Shown in pieces: positions 1 to 10,972 of a stretch of 64,000 nt of DNA (positions within the stretch are counted from its first letter, which is position 1; the number at the start of each line of letters is the position of its first letter). Location of the stretch: contig JAYKXP010000091.1 in NCBI GenBank assembly GCA_037176845.1, positions 62,001 through 126,000 of the forward strand, read 5' to 3'. The notes beneath the pieces were generated by a model, which was given only the letters and a program-made list of their open reading frames with translations, searched no databases and was not told where the DNA came from. This DNA comes from Paramarasmius palmivorus (taxonomy: Eukaryota > Basidiomycota > Agaricomycetes > Agaricales > Marasmiaceae). The position numbers and the translations under genes are program-made.

Positions 1-1540
1 CTAACCGGTCCTCTGGGATTTCCGATCATTCTGTCTCGTAGTGTGAGCTGCGGACGAAAAGAGAGCGATATGAAGGCGTTTGATAGTAGTCATAGGAATG
101 ACCGGCTTCAGAACAAGAAGACCGTACAATTGTAGGTGCCTTTACGCAAAGCTGTTGCGCAAGGTCAGTATAGAACCAGATAGATTGAGCGGACAATGAG
201 AGGCAGACCTTGGATCTAGGGTATCAGATATACAGTTCCTCACCTCCTCTCCTCGCGGCGCACGAATGATACAAAACTCCCCGTTATTCCTTTCATCCCA
301 TGAACCGTGGAACACGTTCCCGCTGGACCATATGCAGCGCCGGAGGATTACATAGGTTTGATTCGGGATAACAAGCAGAGCGCGAAGCCGGAGGCTGGTG
401 TAGCTCACACCCCAGGAGTAAGGGACGTCCAAAAGGGCATGCTGGGGTGTAGGATGACGCTTCGGGAGGGCAGTTGAGAGGGGTAGGTGGGGAGGAGGGT
501 GGCCAGAGGTGAGTGAAAGCGGAAATTCGGGAAGGTTTCATCTGGAACGTGAAACTTTGCATTAGGGCTGTACCACGGGGTTGGGAGGTGGCGAAGAAGG
601 GAATATATGATAGAAGGGATGAATGTGTTTGGAAAGGTTGACAGAGGTAAAGCTATGTCTATGCATGGGAAAGGGATGGGTGATGGGTCGGAGCTTGGGG
701 AAATGGGGAAGCGTGGATCGATAGAGATGGCAGGTCGTAGACAAGATCGGATGGGCCCAGAAATCAGGACAAGGGAGCACTGACAAACAAAGGCGAGATA
801 AAGCAAGATCTCGGTTCCAAAGTCTTGGTAGGAGAGTGATGATGTTAGGAAGGGGAGTGCGGTTGAACGCAGCTTGTGAACGTTAACGATTGCGAGGTTG
901 TTGGTGTCAATATGGTGTGTCTTGAAGCTGTAACATAGTGGGTATCACGGAGTATTCAATGCGTACACTTGGCAGCTGAAGCGCTGAAGTTGGAGCTATT
1001 GAGGATTCAACGGGGTGAGCTGAAAAAAGACCGACATACCTTTAGCTCACATACAAGTCGTATAACCCTGACAACCTCGAGCTCTCAACCCATCCTACCA
1101 TCTTCTATTATCAATAGCCTTTCAAAACGAGCATATGGGCGTTGTAAACGCGGGCAGTATAGGCGGAAAACTGGTGTCGTTGGAGTTACGGTGTCGCATC
1201 CGGAGCGTAGAGAACTGCTGGCGACAAGCCTTCGTGAAGAGGATAACTTGAGGAGATAGACGTGGAGATGCCTATATTTCAGTTAGCCTGAGATTTGCAA
1301 GAGGGAATGGATAAAAGTTGCGAAACGGACCTTTGGATGAAGCGTCCAAAGTATGCCAGCTATTCTGGCCGTTCCAACCAGCCGTTAGCTATAGGAGTTG
1401 GTATATAGGCTACGAGCAGCATTTAGAGTCGATTGGTGTGTATGCTGAGGTGGAATATGGCCATGGCTGAGAAAGGTTGAGTTTTGTCGTCGTGGTTGAC
1501 GAGGAGGTCTTTATTTGTTCTTGCCAAACAGATCTGCTCG
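1..1540. repeat. Dispersed repeat R1, copy 1
   Basis: This stretch aligns by eye, in the same order and orientation, with about 49,640-51,215. Shared anchors include GCGTTTACGCAAAGCTG-like sequence near 143, the run around 969-1255, the block around 1330-1420 (ATCCAAAG preceded by a conserved GGTTGGAACGGCCAG on the minus strand) and GGAGGTCTTTATTTGTTCT at 1503. Open frames exist on both strands but none is shared intact by the two copies, so I call no gene. The right end (1500-1540) carries the promoter-like head (a CCAAACAG box beside TTTGTTCTTG) found at about ten places in the window. It is probably a decayed copy of a multi-copy gene, transcribed leftwards, plus its promoter. Confidence 0.6.
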
Positions 1541-2359
1541 GATAACCGGGTATTATGTTACCGGAGGTTCTTGCTCAACAGTTCAAACAAACGCCGAGAA
1601 TGTGAATTCCCGCTACTGTGAATCGCTGCTGCCTCTGCAAGAGTACAGCGTAGAAAAATATTTGCTACGAACAAATTTGATGACACAAGGTGCGCGCTGG
1701 ATTGTTCCAACTTTGAACGCCTATTGATTGATTTCCGGCCGAGAGAAAGTTTGTTTCTCTTCCAAGCTCCCAAAGCGTATATACGCAGCCCATACTGTCG
1801 AATAAGGCAGAGCAAATTTCAAAATTTCATGCAAGCTTTTGTCAAGTCTTATATATCTTATATCCCGATATTCGCTCATTCCGCATGACTGGTCAGCATA
1901 CCATGGAACTGCGTTAATCGGTGTTGAGTTCCATGCCAAGTCTGCGAGTATGCGTTGCAATTCGACGCTGCGCTCCGAGTATTTGCCCAGAGATTCGACT
2001 TGCTACTGTGACCATCAAATCAGCGGCCATACTCATCTTTCCTCACTAGGATAAACTCGAGGTTCGCCTTATCAGCTCTATTAACGGACCCGAACGATGT
2101 CATCAATCTAATCTCGATCTCCAGTGGAATCCTCATGGTTCGCGAACCAATCATTCACCTTTGGTTCGGAATTTGTTGTGTAGCCGTGACTCTTCAAGCC
2201 CGTTCAATAGCTAGCATTACTTGATAACTTGGACCTTGAATTCATTGTCTTGTTTGAGTGTAACATTCAACTTTAAGTAAAGCTTTACTATAGTATATTC
2301 GACTCACAACAATCCCAGTCAAAACGTGAGATTTGTCATTGCCGCCTGGCATTTTCATA
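1541..2359. other. No supported gene
   Basis: Only short frames on both strands, without splice-consistent extension or recognisable motifs. The similarity to the copy at 51.2 kb ends at about 1540. Confidence 0.4.
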
Positions 2360-3335
2360 TGCAGCTGTCCTATACGAAAAGGGCGTATAGTTCCCCACAA
2401 ACTGTTCGGCTCTATAGGAAAGAGGTACAGGTAGTCTGATATGAACGACATCGGACATCTGGTGTCGTAGGGATCGGAAAAAGGTATCCTCAATGTTCTA
2501 CACATAACCCAGCAGTAAATAGCGGACGGTATTGCGTGCGATGAATGGGAATCCATGGCAATGTAACCGAATAGAAGTTCCAAACCAAACACGCATGTGC
2601 AATGTGAGGCTATACGGCGAGCGAAGCATTGATTGGCACATTCCTCAAGATGACGGAGATGTGAAAGGTTCGAGAAGTGATAAGAGGAAGAGAAATTTCG
2701 ACCCAAGTGACGTCGTTGATGGTACCAGCCCCAGTAGACTGTAGGTACATGTTTCCTTCCGTGGGGTACGTTGGGATAGCAGATCGTCCTTGCTGTCTTC
2801 GAGTCGGCATGGATCATCCCCGAAGCGGATGATCACCAACTGTGATATCGACGACAAGGGAAGCATGAAAATGAGGATTTCGAGATGAAACGACAGGTTT
2901 AGAACGATGTTGTGGGTTGCACGGGTATGTGAATAAAGGAACGAGTCGATGCCTTGTGTTTGAGGATGCATTGAAGACCTTGAGGCGACGGGCTACAAAG
3001 GCGTATGAGTGAGAGAAGGAGACTGGGAGAGTCTGAAGGGTATCGTAACAGAGACCACCGGCATGGAAAGATGTTACTCCCAGACTGTCTGGATGTAAGA
3101 GTGTGTGCGTTGTGCGGCGGAGACAACTTTCCGAGGTTGTAAGGCAGGATGAGAGCTCGAGATAGTCCGGCTGTATCAGTAAACGAAGGTTAGAAACGCA
3201 TAATCAAGCGGCCGCGCATTCGACTCACCGGATATCCTAGAAACATCATTCTATCCACTCTACATGTTCGAACCAGCCAATATCAACGAAATCCTCCAAA
3301 TTTTGAGACGAAGATCATATCTGGACTCTCAAGTC
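2360..3335. repeat. Dispersed repeat R2, copy 1
   Basis: About 1 kb that is recognisably similar to 42,780-44,035 in the same orientation. Shared anchors: the TTCGGCTCTATAGG block (2407 versus 42,825), the CCAAACACGC block with GCGAAGCATTGAT (2583 versus 42,998), CCCCGAAGC (2818 versus 43,515), AACGAGTCGATGCCTTGTG (2940 versus 43,630) and the 3-prime run CATTCGACTCACCGG...CCACTCTACA...CCAATATCAAC (3216 versus 43,940). Open frames differ between the copies, so it is treated as a decayed repeat, not a gene. GTGAGT-type donors on the minus strand (near 3222) hint that the ancestor was a spliced minus-strand gene. Confidence 0.6.
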
Positions 3336-3523
3336 GGTCGTTTCCGCAGCTCTGAAACAGACGCGCTTCAACCAACAAGGCATCAGCACCGATAAAGCAA
3401 CGAAATGAAAGGAACGTACCAAACCAAGGGAATACCACATTTCTAGAACCATCTCCCATTTCATTCTATTTATAAAGAGTCAGCAACGTCAACCTGAAAA
3501 TATAGGCAGATCAGGCAACCACA

Positions 3524-4024
3524 AGCTCAGTTCCTCTTCTCCAGCTGCTCAGGCTAGCCCCCATCGGGGCGGAAGCAGTTCCTGAGCAGCTGTAGAAGAA
3601 AAACTGAGCTAGGTAGGCTGCGGAAGGTGCTAGGTGCGTTACTTACCTCGAGTGTCGTGGTGGTATGAAAGCAACCATTGAATGAATCAACAGACTCACG
3701 TGCTCACGCGTCCACCTCATCGGAACCGATTAAAGCCGATGCTTTCCCGGATTCAACGCCCATTCGCTCAGTACAATCCCTCTCTACGCACCTTCTACCC
3801 GCCTCTCGAGACTCGGAAGACTCACGTAGTCATGAATGCGGACACAGCTGTAACAGGCATTGTAGCTGGCCCGTCCCAACGGTAATGCATTAAGGTCACA
3901 AGTTGTTCCGATACCACCACAATGCTCGACGATAAGTAGCACAGCCTGCCTACCTAGCACCCCTACGACCTCTTCAACTCAGACTTTCTTCTCCTGCTAC
4001 TCAGAAAATTACTTCCGGCCCTGC
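3524..4024. mobile_element. Foldback / MITE-like inverted-repeat element
   Basis: Two nested inverted repeats. First, 3524-3553 and 3581-3610 are complementary over 30 bp with 3 mismatches around a 27 bp loop. Second, about 3566-3672 is an imperfect inverted copy of about 3907-4022: GGGGCGGAAG..GAGCAGC..GAAGAA..CTGAG, then CTAGGTAGGC, then CTCGAG..GTGGTGGTAT all recur in reverse complement at the other end. This gives an element of about 460-500 bp with arms of about 100 bp and no coding capacity, which fits a non-autonomous foldback or MITE-type transposon or a hairpin RNA locus. I see no clear target-site duplication, and the exact ends are uncertain. Confidence 0.5.
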
Positions 4025-6120
4025 CAGGCTATATATTGGCGGGGGCGAGAAAAGCCGCTGTCAGGGAGTCGAGTTCGGGGCATTCCACCGTGCAGAACTG
4101 AATGTTGACTTTTTCCGAAGCGCTGCGCTCATACAACGTCGTCTTTCTACACATCAGTGAGACAGAGCCTCGAATTATTAATCAGGTACCGGAAGTGTCG
4201 TCTTTACTATGATGCAAACCTTACAATAACGCCATGCCTAGCGAACTGTGATAGAATCGATAGCGACTATACAAGTTTACTTATCCAGTATGCCCAACCC
4301 TCGACTATTGGACGTCTTCAGCCCTAGCCATGCTTCAGCCTAGACAAGCAAAACCGTATCATTCTGGGATTCGGGAGGTGTCGATCCTTTTGGCAATCCT
4401 TGGTTTTCCGTACGTATATCTGTATCAAGTATAGCTCTACTGAAGTACGTTCATTCATGGGGTCTGTCTTGGCGTCACGTCTACGATGGCGTATGATCTC
4501 CCCTGAAGATCAGATCATCCACGGATTCGGGACAGGTGTTTTCGTGATCATTCACCAAAGTTTATGAAGCCCAATCTCCCAGAGCTGATATCGAACGTTG
4601 AATCGTATCCATTGTTGATGGGACACATTATAGGGTTTTAGCGACCCAGAATTGGAGACGAGGGTCAAAGAAAGATAGCTGCACAGGACATCATCACGAT
4701 ACTCCTCATTGGAAGACTGGGCGGTTACCATTACTCGAGCAGTTTCACAGGTCCAAATTTCCAGAATATATGAAGGATTCTTGGACAATGACATGGTGTT
4801 TCTGTGCCCATAGCTTTGATACCAATAACGGCACATTAGTACATCATCGGAGACCAGGAAACTTAACCGTCAAAGGAGTCTCCCTTTCAGACGTCATTCC
4901 AGAATTCCACCGGCGATCCAAATTTGTGCACGAGACTGATACGCTCTCCGGGTTCCAGTACGAGATCTCGCGGTCGATGTTAATGATCTTCCTCTTGAAT
5001 CTCCGAGTCATTTGTGGGACGATGTTCGAGCACTGGAGACGTCAAAGATGGGGCTAGGTTCGTCTTGATGTAGCTTAGGTGGTTTGTAGTATTCGGTAGA
5101 CCGTAATCTTCACAAGAAGTGTTGGCTAAGTAAAAGGTAAGAGCTTGGGGCCCCTTACACAAGGGAAACAGTAACGCACCATGGTATCCACTCCGCAAAC
5201 TTCGTTGCAAGAGTTCCTCAACCATTAAAACCCCACCGATCTTGCACTACGGTAAACAGGGTCCAAAAACCGCAATGGCATACGTGTTCTGTGCCTCGCC
5301 AATTTCCACCAGGTAATGTAATGCTGAGTCGGTGAAAGGAAATCGGGCACCGGGGTATGGTGTAGTTGGGGGATGCTAAGCTGGAACGTCGAAGCTCTAG
5401 TTTGATACCAATAGTGAGCTCAAGATTTGACAAACGGGCCGAGCAAAACTCACCAATCATTCAAGATGTTTCATGTCGGATGAATGACTTGCTCTCAAAG
5501 CAACCTCCATAGCCGAAAGACCTCGTATTTGCCTGTCGGGACCGCGAATTGCTGGTGCGGTGCCGGAGGGGACGGAGGCTATGATGTATGGTTCGGAGAA
5601 GAAGAGGTCGAAGTTCATTATAGACGGTGAGTAGCGGTTTGTCGACGTGGGAGTGCGCAGTCTTCCATGGGTGATGTTGTGAGGCAGCTGTGGGTATGAC
5701 TACGGCAGGAGACAGAGGGCGGAGGGGAGGGAGTCAAATATTCGAAGGCTGAGCGGTGGAGTTTTTGGCTGAGACCAGCTTGAGATGGGTAGTCGTCATG
5801 GGATGGACAATGTTGTGATGCAGAGGCCTAACAATCGTGGATTTCTGGCGCATTTGGCGGGACTAATAGGCCTATCGTCAGATACATTATCTAGATGCTT
5901 TTTGGGTATCACTGTCAGGGAGTGAGATAGCAAAGTGAGCAAAGGCGCTACTCACCGGATAGTTCATCACACTGCTGAAAAAGTTCCAACCAACCATCCG
6001 CACTATAATTCTCCAAAGGTGCGCCTTTCTATCGTATATGTTGGATGGTGAGCTCGTCGAGGTGCGAATGTTTGCGTAAAGTCAACATCCATCGAGGTCG
6101 TCGTTGGTGAAGCATTCAAG
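4025..6120. other. No supported gene
   Basis: Several 60-95 codon frames lie on the minus strand (4552-4836, 4980-5225, 5218-5460). They may be fragments of one decayed minus-strand gene, but I could not join them through consistent splice phases or recognise a family. The part at 5935-6060 (CTCACCGGAT, then GGATGG-type sequence on the minus strand) resembles segments at 26,875 and 52,140 and belongs with the repeat family headed by the module at 6121-6190. Confidence 0.35.
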
Positions 6121-6190
6121 TTTGTTTGTTACTGCCAAATACGGTCAGTTGGGGTTAGGGTCAAATTGAGCGTTTGTCAATTGACGCCGA
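6121..6190. promoter_or_regulatory. Conserved promoter-like module, copy 1
   Basis: A block containing TTTGTTTGTT, CCAAA, GGGGTTAGGGTCA and then CGTTTGTCAATTGACGCC. Near-identical order and spacing recur at about 9,664-9,734 and 27,045-27,107, and partly at 52,310-52,370. GTCAATTGAC is a perfect 10 bp palindrome. Flanks on both sides are also related between copies, for example a rightward block around 6500-6540 resembling 10,055-10,090 and 52,695-52,730. A divergent promoter between two multi-copy genes is a reasonable reading; the binding factor is unknown. Confidence 0.45.
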
Positions 6191-9100
6191 CCTTGTCCTG
6201 TCACTTCTTTGCTCCCTCACAGACACTCCCTTTGTCGGCTATCCTGCGATGCGAGTTCAAGCTCAAGAAACCAAGCACAGCTCGATTATCGAAGTCCTTT
6301 CTGTGTTCTCCCCCAGACGCAGTCTTTGGCGTTAAAGGATAGAGACGCGGTTTCTGGGCTGTTGACCGGAGTAAAAGAGATATATATGGGAGAGTCTATG
6401 GTGCGTTTGCAGCTAACGTCTTTTTTTCCCTACTTTACTTATTGGATATCTGACAGTTCCCTCATATTGACAGGCTCGTTTTCGGTCGAAAAGGATACAT
6501 GTATCTTACCCGCTTCCGTGCCATGTCGAAATCGTTATCCCAATTGAACGATTTTCTATTTCTTCTTTGCAAAAACCGGCCTTTCCTAAGATATCACCTC
6601 GTCCCTCCCTAACTGAACGGTCAATCCGTCAAACCGAAAAACTTGCGATAACCAGCACGTTCTCGTCAACTCCGCTCTGGAATGCTCAGAGGCATCTAGA
6701 AATTCTTGGATTACTCCCCAGAGTGGATGGTCAGTACTAAACGACGCTGTGCAAAGGTACCGACGTTCCATCTCTCCACACCGTCACGCCGAGTCTCTCA
6801 TATTCGCGATATCCATATCTTTTGTGTTCGGAAGGGAAATCCCAGGGTAACGTCGAGACCTCCTCAACGCTCTCGCAGGTCTTTGCATGCCCGTTAGCTA
6901 TAGGGGATTTTGCGTATTACGCAGGTATGTTATTATGTGGTATCTTTGTGTAATGTTAATGAGACCTCACGCTATCATAGTATCTTTTGTACGCACTATA
7001 CATGATCTTCATCTCGCTGCTGAGATGGTTTTCAGATCAGACATGGTTCTGTTACCGCACGTTTCCGATTCATCTCGATATTCGCCACTAACGCGTGCAG
7101 TTTATCTCCCTAGGTTTATCGTCAGCGAATCGTGCTATAAACCTGTGAAGTGCTCTATGGGATAGAAAATGGGTATACCTGGTTGGAAAAGGTGTGTTCG
7201 CATAAAACTTTCTTCGAGGTACGCATGGTTTACGATTCTATCGCTACCCTTCGACTTTTGTTCATTCTCGTTGCGGCGTCATCATGCAGTATATTCGGTC
7301 GTGTTATCTACATTCTGGTATGCAATCATTGAATCTCAGGGCAGACAACTGCCGAACGAGGTCGACTAACAAGGCTAATTTCCAACACTCAGATCACGCT
7401 ACAGTCGTTACGCTCAGCGAGGAAGTAAACTCCACATACGAGCTTTCGCTCAAACCTTTCCTCTTCATGCTGTCAAGACATCATGCGCAATTGACCACCC
7501 GAAGTTTCCTCCAGCAAAGTCACAACGATCCCAGGCCGATATTAAGTAGATGAGCAGAATGGGAACCGGTTCCTCGACGTTAGTGCGTTCTGTATAGCAC
7601 ACAATATATAGATATTGGGTGCCGAGGGGAATTTGAACGATTGTGCAAAAGATGAGTGATGATAGCAAGAAAAAAAACGCCCATGGTTTGTCGATGTTTC
7701 TAGCGATCAAGTCTTCGTGATTGGATGATCAATGAGAGAACCTGGTAAGTGTCGTATGTAGAGATCAACTCTAAAAAATGGGCTGAATACAGCCTTTCTT
7801 AGGCCCATATTGGTATAAATGTTCCTTCTACCAGAATGTAAGACGTGAGTATAATGATCTCCGCGTCCTCTTTATCCTTTCCAGCTCGATAGGCCAAAGT
7901 AGAAGGCGTATGCACAAAACGATCTCCGCCGCTCCCCGATTCCGAGCGTTCTAAACTAAAACTGAGGTTGTCAGGACCCTTTGGCCCCGAGATATGGAAA
8001 CAACAGTGTACTGCAGGGATTGTACATTGAAGAGCATGGAGTGTGAAAGTGATTACCGCTGGCAGGTTTGCTCGTATTCGCACAATACCAGGTTAGAGTT
8101 CAAGGCTTTCGATGATGATCATACAACTGGAATGTGATCTTAAACGAACATATGTAGTCTAGCGAGAAGATCCCTCTTTGCCGATTTCCTCTAGAACGGC
8201 CGACGAAAGATGAGACGAAGCCTACATTCCCTTATCGATCGAGGCATTGACATCATATCGAGTAGGAGCTAAGGCGGTGGTATCTGAAATCTGAGAATCG
8301 AGGTGACGTTACGGACGTAAAAAAACTTCTTATACCTGGGAGGCCGCGAGGTGACTGATTGACAGGGAGAGGAAAAGGACATCTTGGGTCATTGGACGCG
8401 TCGTTACATGGATTTGATACGAGGATACGGTAGTGTTACGTTCCAGAGATATGGAATGCAGGGGGATATGGTCAAGGTATAGAGATTACGACGGATTCGC
8501 ATGAGGTTTGAGTGCTGGCTAACCAGTTGAGGTTCCTGACGGGCGCGTGGCATGAGTGCGGAGGTATGATGTACTTCGCAATTTGACTGATCGGGGGAGA
8601 CACGCTGCGAAGTGTCATGGCGCGGTTCTATGTAGTACATAGGGGAAAGGTCGAGGAATTGAAGGATTGAGAGGCCAACGATCGACGTGTGTGTGGTCTC
8701 GATGCCTCGCTGATATAGTGACTATCAAAAGGATGAAATTTCAACTATAACATACCTCAGTCAGCGTCGTGGCAATCCTTCATTATTGCTCCCAAGGACC
8801 TCTCTCCACTCGTTCCCAGAGCCAATATCCTACCGCGTACATTGTCATTCGACGGGCTGGTAGCTCCCTTTGGACAAGAGCCGGTCCTGGAGAGCACCAC
8901 GAATGCCAAATCGTTAAGTCGGAACGGAGTGAGTAATAATTAATAACGCCTAATGGTGTGAGATTTCGAGGCTTCTGTGAGGGCGAACAACAGGGAGTGA
9001 AATTGTTCATTGACGTAGCGACGGTGTCGGCATAGTCGGACTGACTGAGACAGTAGATGACTTCCCTGAAGGCATGTATAGCTGGGAGCGAAGGAAGAGG

Positions 9101-9640
9101 ACAGTGTTACGTGTTTCGGGAGAATAGGGGAGGAGAGGTGGCATATGAAAGATTCGGTGGATGTCCTAGCGAGTGCGCGTCGCGAGTTCAGGGGAGGAGT
9201 CGACGTGTGTGTGTGTGCATGGGGGTATGTTTGGTTATTATAGGAGGCTGGAGTATCTCCCATGTGTCACTGGAGAGACAGGGAGGTCGTGATAAGAGTG
9301 CGGAGGAGGCACGACAGAGTAGAGTTCCTGTAGTGGAGGATGCACCGGTTGTTGTGAAGGTATGAAAAAATCTTCCAACGAAGGGTTCTGATTCTTTCGT
9401 ATGGTAGTTTCTTTGGTAGTCGCCGCCGGCCGGTTGACATCGATCCAATCCAGGGCATAGGTGAGTGATAAATTGAAGGGTAGAAAAAGCTTTATACTCA
9501 CCGAATCCATCATGTCTCTATAACGATTTCCAGCCATCCAAAAACTCCAAAACTCTCCAATGACCTATATCTCCATCGTAAAAAGATGCCCGTAACACTT
9601 GCTTGGGAGGATTGGCTCAGAAAGCATGGACATTGAACAA
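6191..9640. other. No supported gene
   Basis: Short frames only. About 6,191-6,560 is the right flank of the repeated module. The rest shows no splice-consistent long coding region, no recognised domain and no close copy elsewhere in the window. 9,495-9,540 on the minus strand ends in a GTGAGT donor, like the exon ends at 5,955 and 26,878, so a remnant of the same repeated gene probably lies at about 9.2-9.6 kb. Confidence 0.35.
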
Positions 9641-9663
9641 GCTCGTTGCTGGTGACGATTCCA

Positions 9664-9734
9664 AACTGTTTGTTGTCACCAAACACGGGCAGTTGGGGTT
9701 AGGGTCAGACTGGGCGTTTGACAATTAACGCCGA
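9664..9734. promoter_or_regulatory. Conserved promoter-like module, copy 2
   Basis: Contains TGTTTGTTG, CACCAAACA, TTGGGGTTAGGGTCA and GGGCGTTTGACAATTAACGCC-type sequence. It is the same order and spacing as 6121-6190, with two changes in the central palindrome (GACAATTAAC instead of GTCAATTGAC). Confidence 0.45.
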
Positions 9735-10972
9735 ATCACCGCCTTGCTGGATTCCCCATCATCTGCTTCGTTCCGCCGCAGCGCCGCAGAATCCCCTTTC
9801 AACCCTTGGCATGAATGAAAACAGTGTAAGTAGATATAAATACCCATCCCCGTCATTGGACATCGCTGGTTCGCTTTTTCTAGATGTGTTTCGGTTTGTA
9901 CCGCGCAGTAAAAAGAGCTTGATAGTTGTATGTGTCAGAGAGGTCATATGAGCCGGTAGCGAAACCAGTTTCATGTTCGGAGCGTAAGTTATGTATTCAA
10001 GATCGAGTTGCCGTTTTGGTCCTTGTACTGACCTAGGTAGTTTTACCTTGAAACATAGCCCTGCCTTCGCTACATATCGAAATCGTTCGATTCTCCTCGT
10101 GCCCGTCCGTCTGTAAGGTGTCTCAGGGGACTATTCTTCCTCCGAGGAACGAAACGCCTCTGCCTTCCTGAGCGCCAGTTACGAGTACGGGTTTATTGTC
10201 TAGTATCGCACTCTAGATGTCAGCGGCGAACCATAACTAACTGTTTTGAACATCTAATAGACCACGCAATTTGCCGCTTGTTATGTTTCCGGTACTTGAA
10301 CTCGGACGATTTCACATTAGCTATGCCTGCCTCATTCGCGCGGTCTCAAACCTTAATGCGGATGGTTCGTGGCCTACTAATCTGTACTTCTCAAGTCAAG
10401 CTCACCATTAATACATTTATAGACACCAGAAAACGCCTTACACGCATGGCTCATTGATTATCCGTGTTGAATTGTCGAACCAAGCCTTCATTTCGATCCA
10501 CATGGAAGGGTATCTTTATCGTACTCACTGACAGCCTACAAACGGGGTGATTCTACATATCGCACACCCACTCATATCGATCAAGTTTCAGCCATCACAG
10601 GCGTGCTAGGTGCTGTTAGGTGGCGTTTGTGCGGAAGAATGATTAGTCGTCACAGCGCTTGTAAGTCGGCGTATAGCTCGAAATGAACACGATTTTGGTA
10701 TTGCTAATGGATTACGACTGTAAACTGGCAGAGAATAGGTCTAACTAGACAAATTCTCATTCACTTGGACACCAAAGTGCGCTCAGGTACAAGAGTTGAT
10801 ATGGCATCGATCATCCACTTACGAACATAGGCCACGAGTTCAAAACGGCTGACAGCATGTGAAGTCCGCTCAATACACGGTGAAGGCGTGTTCTGGAAAC
10901 CATCTGGCAAAGAAATAGAACACGATATCTCACAAATCCTCTCTCTCCTCAGTCCTTTCACCGCTACCTACA
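9735..10972. other. No supported gene; upstream region of C2-NACHT A
   Basis: No coding region is recognised. The last 60 bases before 10,973 (CTCAGTCCTTTCACCGCTACCTACA) match the leader of the downstream paralogue just before 15,389 (TCAGTTTCTTCACTGCTACCTACG), so the immediate upstream sequence was duplicated with the gene and probably contains the 5-prime UTR. Confidence 0.5.

Noticed and set aside
3262..3275. TGTTCGAACCAG as part of a tRNA T-arm
   Set aside because: No matching acceptor, D or anticodon arms were found around it. No tRNA could be supported anywhere in the window.
6150..6162. TTAGGG in GGGGTTAGGG as a telomere remnant
   Set aside because: Only one unit is present at each locus, always in the same short module; there is no array. 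Treated as a possible binding site instead.
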